A stretch of DNA of 13,698 nucleotides from Deltaproteobacteria bacterium. GTDB lineage: Bacteria > Desulfobacterota > JAENJC01. The stretch covers positions 1-13,698 of the forward strand of contig JAENJC010000032.1 of assembly GCA_016844545.1 (NCBI GenBank). Reading direction: 5' to 3'. Numbering within the stretch: the first letter of the stretch is position 1; every line of letters starts with the position of its first letter. The notes under the pieces are model-generated. The model was not told where the DNA came from, made no database searches, and worked only from the letters and a program-made list of their open reading frames with translations. The position numbers and the translations under genes are program-made. Positions 6,653 to 13,698 of the stretch are shown piece after piece.

Positions 6653-7552
6653 TTATTTTCTATATATCCTTTCTCTCGGGCATATGCTTGAAAACAGTTT
6701 TCTGCTCTCTCCTACCAGGATCTCTGCCCTGCCAAGGATAAGAAATCCGCCCGGGTTGAGGGCTTTCCAGAATTCATTCAGTACCCACTCCTGTTTCACT
6801 CTGGAAAAATATATCAGCAGGTTCCTGCAGATGATAAGGTCTTTCTCCCTGTGCAGTCTTTCCTGAAATATATCCTCTTTCCTGAAAGATACCATTTTTT
6901 TTATGTCGTTGGAAAGCCTGTACTTATCGCCATCTTCCTTAAAATACCGGACCATCAGGCCGGGAACCATGCCGACCAGCTTGTCCCTTTTATAATGACC
7001 TTCAGCGGCCTTTTTCAGAATCCCTTCATCTACATCGGTGGCCGTTATTTCTATGTTGAACCTTTTTAACTCTTCGGAGAAAAACTCTTTCAGGATGATG
7101 GCAATGGTATAAGGTTCTTCCCCGCTGGCGCACCCGGCGCTCCATATCCTTACCGTTCCACTCCCTCCCTTTGCTGCAAATATGTCAGGGAATACGATAT
7201 CTTTCAGCTTGTCAAAGGTGGATTGGTTCCTGAAAAACTCCGTTACATTTATCGTTAAGGCGTTAAGAAGCTTCTTTACCTCCTCTTCCTTCTTATTGAG
7301 GAGTTCAATATACTCTTCAGTGTTCTTGCATCCTGATGTCCTTAACCTGAACGATATCCTCCTCTGGATGCATTTGTCTTTATACGAATCTAAATCAAAC
7401 CCTTCTCTTTCAAAGAGAATATCCCTTATTGCCTTAAAGGTGACTTCCGAGTAATGGATGGCCGTTGTGTCCCTCTGGAGCAAGTCCCCATGCCTGTCTC
7501 TAAGCAGGCCAGAGATAGCCGGCAGCCTCTCTTTACCTTCTGAAATGCTCAT
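6653..7552 (-). CDS. cheR: CheR, chemoreceptor glutamate methyltransferase
   Basis: CheR uses S-adenosylmethionine to methylate receptor glutamates. The all-alpha N-terminal domain begins around YSEVTFKAIRDILFER and includes the conserved RRISFRLR and LTINVTEFFRN. The SAM-binding motif is VRIWSAGCASGEEPYTIA, followed by ATDVD and LIICRNLLIYF. The C-terminus ends at RERIYRK with no TPR. The start is uncertain: the frame is open upstream to a TTG (7594) and an ATG (7585), which would overlap thiL by 50-60 bases. I chose the ATG at 7552, which overlaps thiL by 20 bases, although none of the candidates has a convincing ribosome site; an initiation after the thiL stop is also possible because conserved sequence begins only about 30 residues in. 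The receptor gene follows 12 bases downstream. No cheB is seen. Confidence 0.94.
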   Translation of the reverse strand: MSISEGKERLPAISGLLRDRHGDLLQRDTTAIHYSEVTFKAIRDILFEREGFDLDSYKDKCIQRRISFRLRTSGCKNTEEYIELLNKKEEEVKKLLNALTINVTEFFRNQSTFDKLKDIVFPDIFAAKGGSGTVRIWSAGCASGEEPYTIAIILKEFFSEELKRFNIEITATDVDEGILKKAAEGHYKRDKLVGMVPGLMVRYFKEDGDKYRLSNDIKKMVSFRKEDIFQERLHREKDLIICRNLLIYFSRVKQEWVLNEFWKALNPGGFLILGRAEILVGESRKLFSSICPRERIYRK

Positions 7553-8588
7553 ATCCGCTACTTTTGGGAATATACCTGCCGCCATCGGCTCCAATTACCT
7601 CAACTACCTTGTCCTTCAATACTTCGCCTATGGGCGTATATTTTGTCCCTTCGGTCATACTCATGAAGCTTTTAACATCTTTGCTTCGTACTGTGAACAA
7701 AAGTTCGTAATCCTCACCCCCGCTCAGGGCAAGCTCTATCCCACCATATTTGGCTGAGAGGGTATTGAATCCCTGAGACAGGGGAAGCTCGTCAATCCGT
7801 ATCCTGGCGCCCACCCTGCTCTCTTCGCATATATGCCCAAGATCACAGAGGAGTCCGTCGCTTATGTCTATCATGGATGTGACCATGCCGCTCTTTGCCA
7901 GTTGTATCCCCTCCTTGACCCTTGGAGTAGGCCTGAGATGACGGTTTATGAGTTGAGAGGTTGAGAAATTGAGAGGTTGAGAAGTTGAGAAACGCTCATC
8001 TTCCCAACTTCTTATCTTCTTATCTTCTAATATCTTAAGCCCCAGCGCCGAATCCCCCAGCGTCCCTGTGACAAATATAACATCTCCAGCCCTTGCACCC
8101 TTCCTTAGTAAGAGATTCTCGCTGTTTTTCCACAATACAGTAACGGATATATAAAACTTGTCGGGAGAGGAGGTGGTGTCCCCCCCGATCAAGGAGAGTC
8201 CGTATTCCCCGGCTGCTACAGTCATCCCCTTAACAAACCGGTCTATATACTCGATTGATATCCCTTCCGGTATGCCAAGCGAAAGGAGGTAATGCTCAGG
8301 TACTCCTCCCATTGCGGCGATATCGCTTATATTTACTGCCAGAGCCTTCCATCCTATGGCCTCCGGCGGATAATCCCTTCTGAAATGCACATCCTCTATG
8401 AGGGAATCGGTAGTAACCAGTAGGGGCGTATCGCAATACGCCTCTACATTAACTACAGCCGCATCGTCCCCAATCCCAACCCGAACCGATGGATCTTTCC
8501 TCCGCGACTTCCCTGCAATCCTCTTAATCAGGCCGAATTCGCCGATGTCCCGTAAGGATGAGGGATGGAGAATGCCTTCAGCCCTCAT
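7533..8588 (-). CDS. thiL: ThiL, thiamine-monophosphate kinase
   Basis: A 351-residue ThiL, a soluble enzyme that phosphorylates thiamine phosphate with ATP to give thiamine diphosphate. Family motifs occur in order: GDDAA (40-44), TTDSLIEDVHF (59-69), AVNISDIAAMGG (84-95), GGDTT (135-139), DISDGL (241-246) and SGGEDYEL (289-296). Two repeat-derived stretches lie in frame. A 28-base GTAGGGG palindrome encodes residues 48-57, between GDDAA and TTD. An 8-base repeat array encodes about 200-213 (FSTSQPLNFSTSQL), just before LINRHLRP, a loop about ten residues longer than I recall for E. coli ThiL. Catalytic motifs are intact, so function is likely kept. The ATG forms an ATGA overlap with the upstream response regulator. 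A metabolic gene between signalling genes is odd. Confidence 0.96.
   Translation of the reverse strand: MRAEGILHPSSLRDIGEFGLIKRIAGKSRRKDPSVRVGIGDDAAVVNVEAYCDTPLLVTTDSLIEDVHFRRDYPPEAIGWKALAVNISDIAAMGGVPEHYLLSLGIPEGISIEYIDRFVKGMTVAAGEYGLSLIGGDTTSSPDKFYISVTVLWKNSENLLLRKGARAGDVIFVTGTLGDSALGLKILEDKKIRSWEDERFSTSQPLNFSTSQLINRHLRPTPRVKEGIQLAKSGMVTSMIDISDGLLCDLGHICEESRVGARIRIDELPLSQGFNTLSAKYGGIELALSGGEDYELLFTVRSKDVKSFMSMTEGTKYTPIGEVLKDKVVEVIGADGGRYIPKSSGYEHFRR
7953..8031. repeat. Two neighbouring 8-base repeat arrays inside thiL
   Basis: Positions 7953-7992 hold five 8-base units (TTGAGAGG, TTGAGAAA, TTGAGAGG, TTGAGAAG, TTGAGAAA). Positions 8008-8031 hold three more of a different 8-base unit (CTTCTTAT, CTTCTTAT, CTTCTAAT). 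Because eight is not a multiple of three, the first array is read with a 24-base period, producing the repeated peptide FSTSQPLN/FSTSQLIN. The arrays lie in a loop between conserved ThiL segments and do not break the frame. Confidence 0.75.
8420..8447. repeat. GTAGGGG-type palindrome inside thiL
   Basis: A 28-base inverted repeat: 12-base arms starting GTAGGGGCGTAT on the plus strand, a 4-base centre and one mismatch between arms. It is read in frame on the minus strand as ThiL residues 48-57 (VEAYCDTPLL). Its ends match the elements at 2365-2417 and 4011-4037. Confidence 0.75.
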
Positions 8589-8962
8589 CCTTCAGTCTTC
8601 TGTTTTATGATCGCTTCAATCTCGTCAATGAAGGTTCTTGTGTTTATTGGTTTTACTATGTAGCCGTCACACCCTGCCTCGAGGATCTTTTTCCTGTCTC
8701 CCTCCATGGCATGGGCTGTAATCGCTATTATCGGTCTATCTTTAAAGTCATCCATTGCACGTATCCTTCTGGTTACTTCAAGACCGTCTACCTTTGGAAT
8801 CTGGATGTCCATAAGGATTATGTCCGGCCTCTCAGCGACTACAATTTTCTGTGCCTCTTCTCCGTCCCTGGCCTCCACAAAAAGATATCCCCTGGCCTTT
8901 AATATTGTCCTGATAAGTCTCAGGTTTATATCGTTATCCTCAACAATAAGGATCTTCTTCAT
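8585..8962 (-). CDS. Single-domain response regulator (DivK/CheY-like)
   Basis: A 125-residue receiver with no output domain. Conserved positions: Glu8/Asp9 (IVEDNDINLRL), phosphoacceptor Asp52 (LMDIQIP), Thr82 (ITAHAM) and Lys104 (VKPI). The EDNDINLRL and AITAHAM sequences place it with DivK-like regulators and the receivers of hybrid kinases, not with chemotaxis CheY. It is coupled to the upstream hybrid kinase by an ATGA overlap, with GGGAGAG as ribosome site inside the kinase's last codons, so the two are very probably partners. It also overlaps thiL by four bases. It may act as a phosphate acceptor or diffusible output for the kinase, or as a link to the chemotaxis proteins; the sequence does not decide this. 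Confidence 0.95.
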   Translation of the reverse strand: MKKILIVEDNDINLRLIRTILKARGYLFVEARDGEEAQKIVVAERPDIILMDIQIPKVDGLEVTRRIRAMDDFKDRPIIAITAHAMEGDRKKILEAGCDGYIVKPINTRTFIDEIEAIIKQKTEG

Positions 8963-11900
8963 ACCGTCTCTCCCACATCCATCACCCTGTTTCCACCAAT
9001 TTTTACCGACTTTTCCAAGGCGTTTTCCAGCCTTTCTATCAACTCCGCAGTTTCAATACCGTCGGCTGGATATGTAGCAAGGGATATGCTTACAGTTACT
9101 CTTTCCAACGGCTGATTTTTCCTCCTGGGGAATGGATACCCACCAATAAGAGAGCAGAGTTTATTGGCAACCGCCATTGCAGCATCCTTCCCCGTTTCAG
9201 GGAATATAACGGCAAGTTTTCCTCCGGTGTAACGCATGGCTACGTCGGCCTTTCTAAGGTTAAGCACCGTATCTCCAAGCAGGTAGCCGTTTACCTCGTT
9301 GTAATGTCCAAAATGGTCTACATCTATAAGCGATATGGAAAGATCCCTGCCGTACCTGTGAGACCTGTTGACCTCGTGAGACAGCCGGTTTATGAAGTAT
9401 CTGTGATTATACAGCTTGGTTACATTATCCATCAGGCCCGCCCTGTCAGGCTGAAATATCTCCATTCTCCGTATCTCATCTACAAAGTCCTTCTTGGACA
9501 CCTCTCCCTTCTGAACAACCTTTGCGACATCCGCCAGGAGGGCGTTCTTCTCCTCCCTTGTCAGGTCTTTTGCAGTGAGGACAAGGATGGGTATCTCTTT
9601 GGCGTCAGGATGCTTTTTAAGCTCTCTTATGACATCAAACCCGCTGACCTTTGCCATAGCCAAGTCAAGGATGATAAGGTCGGGCAACTGCTCAATGGCC
9701 ATTCGAATCCCTTCCTCCCCCCCTGTAGCCGAGCTTGCATGGTAACCGTCATTCCTCAGGACGGTGGAAAGGAATTCCAGTATCTTCTGGTCGTCATCCA
9801 CAACCAGAACGCTTATATCCCCCTTTGTGTGCCTGGTTTTGCCGCTGTATCCATCGAGACTTCCAAGTAGGGCTGCCCTGCCAACTGGTTTTACCAGATA
9901 ATCAAACGCTCCCAATGAGAAACCGAGTTCCTGATTTTCCACCATTGAGACTATAATTACAGGGATATCTCTTGTCTCCGGCATTGCCTTTAACTCCTGC
10001 AATACTTCCCATCCATCCCTTTTGGGTAGCATGATGTCGAGGGTGATGGCGAACGGCTTAAGTGCAATGGCTTTTTTTATCGCCTCGTCGCCATCCATTG
10101 CCGCCTCTACCCGGTATCCCGCCTGAGTCAGATAAACAGAGAGAAGCCTGGACAGCTTCGGGTCATCTTCCACCACAAGGACAAGGGGCTGGGTCTCCTG
10201 CCCGGCTGAAGGTCTTGGCAGCTCCTTGGCTTCCCTGGATTCCTCCACCGGACTAATCTCCTCTTTTCTCAATGAAGACCTTTTTTCAAGCATGAATGGG
10301 ATAAAAGCCGTAAACTTGCTCCCTTTCCCCACTTCGCTCTCCACCTCTATCTTGCCGCCATGCATCTCTGCAAGCCTCCTGGTTAAGGTGAGACCCAGAC
10401 CTGTACCGTCATATTCCCTTGATGTAGACCCTTCAGCCTGCTGGAACTCCTGGAATATCCTCTCCCTGTCCTCCTGCTTTATTCCTATCCCTGTATCCGT
10501 TACTGAAAGCACAAAACAGCTATCCTTGAACTCCACACCTATGGTAATAGTACCGCCTTCCGGTGTAAATTTTATGGCGTTCCCCACCAGATTCAGTAAC
10601 AGTTGTTTTATTTTTCCTGGATCTGCATAGATATCAGGGATCCCCTCTGCCATCTCGATCTTTAAGACCTGCTTTTTCTTTTTAGTCAAGGGGGCTATCG
10701 TTTTTTTAATGAATGATATGATCATTCCCAGGTCTAAGATCTCAGGTTGCAGTACCATCTTCCCTGCCTCTATCTTTGAGAGGTCTAATATGTCGTTAAT
10801 CAGCTTAAGCAGGTGATGTCCGCTGGTGAGTATGTTTCCCACAGAATCGGTCTGTTCCTCGTTCATGTCCCCCATCACCCCGTCTACCAGAAGCTCAGAG
10901 AACCCTATTATTGCAGTAAGAGGAGTTCTGAGCTCGTGGGACATATTGGCAAGGAACTCAGATTTGAGCCGGTCCATCTCTCTCAGTTTAAGGTTGGCGC
11001 TGCCAAGGTCATCATTTCTCTTATTCAGCTCCACCCTGCTTTCCTTTAATTCCTCATTTGTCTCTTCCAGCTCGGATGTCCGCCTGGCTACCTCTTCCCT
11101 CAGTTCATCATTCCAACTCTTAAGCTTTTCCTGGGATACGCTGAGGTTTATCGCCATTGTATTAAATTCATTAGCGAGTCCTTCGAGTTCATCCCCTGTC
11201 TTTATGGTGAGTCTGTGATCCAGGTGACCTTGACCTATCTGGTGCGCCGTCTCATTCAGTTGGGATATAGGCGTCAGAATCATTTTTCTTGAGATATTAA
11301 ACCCTATCAGAGTCAGAATAATAACCGTTAATGACCAGGCAGCAGTGGAGGGCCACATGAGGGCCTCTAAAGGGGCGTCAATCTCCGCCATTTCCTGAGT
11401 AAGGATAATAAGATGCCAATCCTTTGCCTTAACAGGGGCAAAGGCTATTGCCGACTTCACGCCATGCTCATCAATTGATATAGTCCATCCCGTATTTTCC
11501 TGAAATATTGTCTTTAGAACTGATTGGGAGAAAGAGGCATTCTCAACACCAAGCGCCTCCGCAAATACAAGGCCTGATGAGTCAAGAATCTGTAAGTGTC
11601 CGGTTTTACCATACCGGAAGTTTTTCAATGGGGCAAGGATCTTGGGCACCTGGAACTCCACTTTCAACACGCCAAGAGGCTTTTTGCCTTCGGAGTCCAT
11701 TATTGGCACGCCAAAAACCAAGTTGTAATTTCCTCTGCCCGCAGAACACATGTGGGGGCTCCCCAAATATGGTCTTCCCGCCATTGCCTCTTTCCACCAA
11801 GCCTCTTCTGAATAAGAGAAGTTGGGGACAGGATGGGAGGCTGCTATAAGACCTCCCTTTGAATCAGTAACTGTAAAGTGGCAAAAGGTATCAGGCTCTC

Positions 11901-12258
11901 TGTCAACTCGCCCTCTAAGCTTAAAGGAAGCCTCATTTTCAAGGGTAGCCTTGAGAAGGGCAGGATCTGCGGATCTCCAGAGTGCTTCAAGCTCGTTCAG
12001 TATCTTTTTTTCATTTTTAGAATTATACCTGACGTTACTCTTCTTGATAAGCTCCAGAAGTTCTTTCTTTTTACCGAGCTCGCTGGCCTCCCTGAGACGA
12101 AGGTCCAAAATTGTATCAACTTCAGATGCCGCCTTCTCCGTAGTCCCTACCAACCCGGGTCCTATAGACTGCAGCATGAGCTTTTCACCCATAAAAGATA
12201 AAAAGACTATACCAACGATCCCGGGCAGGATACCTACCACTAGCATCAGAATAAACAT
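8959..12258 (-). CDS. Membrane hybrid sensor histidine kinase: Cache-HAMP-HisKA-HATPase-REC-REC-degenerate GGDEF
   Basis: A 1099-residue kinase. TM1 is 1-22; a Cache-like extracytoplasmic sensor spans about 30-300 (EEAWWKEAMAGRPYLGSP, VFGVPIMDSEGKKPLGVLKVEF); TM2 is about 303-322. HAMP covers about 322-374, a coiled coil about 374-430, and HisKA has phospho-His441 in SHELRTP. The ATPase has N558-G559-N560 (LVGNAIKFTPEGG), DTGIGI and GTGLGL. REC1 has Asp741 and REC2 Asp865. A C-terminal GGDEF-like domain (about 940-1095) opens LMDNVTKLYNHRYF, but its active-site loop reads RYTGGKLAVIF and the segment before it is short, so cyclase activity is unlikely. The kinase probably passes phosphate among its receivers and the next regulator. 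The ATG at 12258 has a weak ribosome site; a CTG at 12297 has AAGGAGA six bases upstream and would add 13 basic residues. It begins 32 bases after lon. Confidence 0.95.
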   Translation of the reverse strand: MFILMLVVGILPGIVGIVFLSFMGEKLMLQSIGPGLVGTTEKAASEVDTILDLRLREASELGKKKELLELIKKSNVRYNSKNEKKILNELEALWRSADPALLKATLENEASFKLRGRVDREPDTFCHFTVTDSKGGLIAASHPVPNFSYSEEAWWKEAMAGRPYLGSPHMCSAGRGNYNLVFGVPIMDSEGKKPLGVLKVEFQVPKILAPLKNFRYGKTGHLQILDSSGLVFAEALGVENASFSQSVLKTIFQENTGWTISIDEHGVKSAIAFAPVKAKDWHLIILTQEMAEIDAPLEALMWPSTAAWSLTVIILTLIGFNISRKMILTPISQLNETAHQIGQGHLDHRLTIKTGDELEGLANEFNTMAINLSVSQEKLKSWNDELREEVARRTSELEETNEELKESRVELNKRNDDLGSANLKLREMDRLKSEFLANMSHELRTPLTAIIGFSELLVDGVMGDMNEEQTDSVGNILTSGHHLLKLINDILDLSKIEAGKMVLQPEILDLGMIISFIKKTIAPLTKKKKQVLKIEMAEGIPDIYADPGKIKQLLLNLVGNAIKFTPEGGTITIGVEFKDSCFVLSVTDTGIGIKQEDRERIFQEFQQAEGSTSREYDGTGLGLTLTRRLAEMHGGKIEVESEVGKGSKFTAFIPFMLEKRSSLRKEEISPVEESREAKELPRPSAGQETQPLVLVVEDDPKLSRLLSVYLTQAGYRVEAAMDGDEAIKKAIALKPFAITLDIMLPKRDGWEVLQELKAMPETRDIPVIIVSMVENQELGFSLGAFDYLVKPVGRAALLGSLDGYSGKTRHTKGDISVLVVDDDQKILEFLSTVLRNDGYHASSATGGEEGIRMAIEQLPDLIILDLAMAKVSGFDVIRELKKHPDAKEIPILVLTAKDLTREEKNALLADVAKVVQKGEVSKKDFVDEIRRMEIFQPDRAGLMDNVTKLYNHRYFINRLSHEVNRSHRYGRDLSISLIDVDHFGHYNEVNGYLLGDTVLNLRKADVAMRYTGGKLAVIFPETGKDAAMAVANKLCSLIGGYPFPRRKNQPLERVTVSISLATYPADGIETAELIERLENALEKSVKIGGNRVMDVGETV

Positions 12259-12290
12259 CTTTCTCTGGAGGCCGCCCTTTTTTAGGTGCT

Positions 12291-13698
12291 TTAACAGATG
12301 GTTTCTCCTTGCGGCTTACGAGACTCAAGGCTAACTACATTTATGGCCCTTGCACGCCTGCCGACAGTCTTTACCGGACGCCTATTCGGCTTCTTCTTGA
12401 CTTCCTTCTTCTTGACTTCCTTCTTCTTGACTTCCTTCTTCTTGACTTCCTTCTTCTTGACTTCCTTCTGTTTAAGTAAGGCAACCTTCAATACATCGTC
12501 TATATGATCAGCGAAGATAAAGGTTATCTTTTTTCGAAGCTCTTTAGGGATATCTTCAAGGTCTTTCTTGTTCCTGCTTGGGATTATTATGGTTTTTATC
12601 CCAGCCATCAGCGCTGCCAGGGCCTTTTCCTTCAGCCCCCCGATCGGCAATACCCTACCTATAAGAGTAATCTCTCCGGTCATTGCCACGTCCTTGCTGA
12701 CAGGTATTTTTGTCAAGGCGGAAATAAGAGATGTGGCCATTGTTACCCCGGCCGAGGGCCCGTCTTTTGGAATGGCGCCGGCAGGGACATGTATATGGAT
12801 GTCGTTCTTTTCATAGAAGTCTTCCGGGATATTGAACTCCCCTGCTTTGGACCTGGCATAACTGAGTGCAGCCTGGGCCGATTCCTTCATTACATCACCC
12901 AGGTGACCTGTAAGGATGAGGCTTCCCTTTCCCTTGAGTATAGAGGTTTCTATATAAAGTATTTCGCCTCCTGCCTCAGTCCAGGCAAGTCCTGTGGCAA
13001 CCCCGACCTCGCTCTTTTCCTGTTCCGCCTCAGGCAATATCTTGGGCACTCCAAGAAAGCGATGTATATTGGCAGCAGTGACTTTGGTAACGCTTTTTTG
13101 CCCTTCTGCAATCTTCCTTGCCACCTTGCGGCATACGCCTGCAATCTCAGTCCTGCTTCCCTTGTGTAGTGGGAAATGATCATCCTGAGCCCTTCGTCTG
13201 TAATGTCTATATTCTCCGCCTTCAGTCCGTTTTCCTCCACCTGTCTTGGAATGAGGTACTTCTTTGCTATCTTTACCTTCTCCTCCTCAGTATAGCCGGA
13301 AAGGGATATTACCTCCATCCTGTCCCTGAGGGCTGGAGGGATTGGGTCCAGCACATTTGCAGTGGTGATAAACATCACATTGGAAAGGTCAAAAGGGAGG
13401 TTAAGGTAGTGGTCGCTGAAGGCAACGTTCTGCTCAGGGTCCAGTACCTCCAGAAGGGCTGATGACGGGTCTCCCCTCCAGTCAGTCCCTACCTTGTCTA
13501 TCTCGTCCAGCATGAATACCGGGTTGTTGGTTCCCGCCTGCTTTATACTCTGGATTATCCTTCCGGGCAGCGCCCCCACGTATGTCCTTCTGTGTCCCCT
13601 TATCTCCGCCTCGTCCCTCATACCGCCAAGTGATACTCTTATAAATTTCCTTCCCAGCGCCCTTGCAATAGATTTTCCCAAAGATGTCTTACCGACAC
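12291..13698 (-). pseudogene. lon: Lon ATP-dependent protease, 3' part, frameshifted by an apparent 16-base deletion
   Basis: Lon degrades misfolded and regulatory proteins in the cytoplasm. The visible part starts inside Walker A (VGKTSLGKSIA), then shows FMLDEIDK (Walker B), VMFITTANVLD and the AAA+ lid up to YTREAGLR. There the frame breaks at about 13146: the expected Asn-Leu-Glu-Arg-Glu is missing and CRKVARKIAEG continues in another frame, which fits loss of 16 bases. Read without a shift, the first part ends at 12950 after an unrelated tail. The downstream part (from about 13145 to 12291) has a complete protease domain with the Ser of PKDGPSAGVT and the Lys of LKEK 43 residues later, the same spacing as E. 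coli Ser679 and Lys722. The C-terminus carries five KEVKK repeats and an Arg-rich end. It may be a true pseudogene, a split protein or an assembly error. The gene's start lies beyond the window. Confidence 0.9.
12391..12465 (-). repeat. 15-base tandem repeat, five copies, in the lon 3' end
   Basis: Five identical 15-base units (plus strand TTCTTCTTGACTTCC) encode five copies of the peptide KEVKK. They extend Lon past its protease domain and are followed by PNRRPVKTVGRRARA. The copies show no base differences, so the array is young or kept uniform by slippage, and copy number may vary among strains without breaking the frame. Confidence 0.85.

Noticed and set aside
7552..7594. Longer CheR start at TTG 7594 or ATG 7585
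   Set aside because: Both require more than 50 bases of overlap with thiL and add residues without CheR similarity; neither can be fully excluded.
11606..11800. Small minus-strand open frame inside the hybrid kinase
   Set aside because: It is in a different frame from the kinase over its Cache domain, with no ribosome site and no recognisable protein.
8959..12258. Active diguanylate cyclase at the kinase C-terminus
   Set aside because: The signature reads TGGKL and the preceding segment is shortened, so the catalytic acidic residues are missing.
13100..13160. Programmed ribosomal frameshift in lon
   Set aside because: A -1 slip would rejoin the frames but still lose about five conserved residues, and no slippery heptamer is seen at the junction. 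A deletion explains it better.

Overview
All genes in this window are on the minus strand and read from the right edge to the left. In transcription order they are: lon (3' part, frameshifted), a large hybrid sensor kinase, a single-domain response regulator, thiL, cheR, a chemoreceptor (MCP), cheW, cheY, cheA, cheC, cheD, larB and larC (5' part). Gaps are short, and none reaches 300 bases. Three junctions overlap by 4 to 8 bases (kinase/regulator, regulator/thiL, cheC/cheD) and cheR probably overlaps thiL, so much of the region looks co-transcribed.

The organism is a bacterium of moderate GC content. The CheC/CheD chemotaxis module, the multi-REC hybrid kinase, the larB-larC pair and abundant short palindromic repeats beginning GTAGGGG suggest an environmental Nitrospirota-like or 'deltaproteobacterial'-like lineage. 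That placement is an impression, not a result.

Right part (8585-13698): Lon has an intact protease core and a lysine-rich repeat tail, but the frame is broken by what looks like a 16-base deletion. A membrane hybrid histidine kinase follows (Cache-type sensor, HAMP, HisKA, HATPase, two REC domains, degenerate GGDEF), then a DivK-like regulator that is probably its partner. Middle (4436-8588): thiL, a thiamine pathway enzyme, joins the kinase pair to a chemotaxis set of methyltransferase, receptor, coupling protein, regulator and kinase. Left (1-4431): CheA, then the CheY-P phosphatase CheC and the receptor deamidase CheD, then LarB and LarC, which make the nickel-pincer nucleotide cofactor. 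No CheB and no flagellar gene is present.

The most unusual layer is repetitive. Near-palindromic elements with GTAGGGG...CCCCTAC ends occur three times: once filling the cheA-cheC gap and once each inside the cheA and thiL reading frames. Other short tandem repeats (8-, 14- and 15-base units) also lie in frame in thiL, cheA and lon. A separate 25-base element recurs directly after the stop codons of cheD and larB. Together they suggest small repeats accumulating in gaps and surface loops without breaking most genes.
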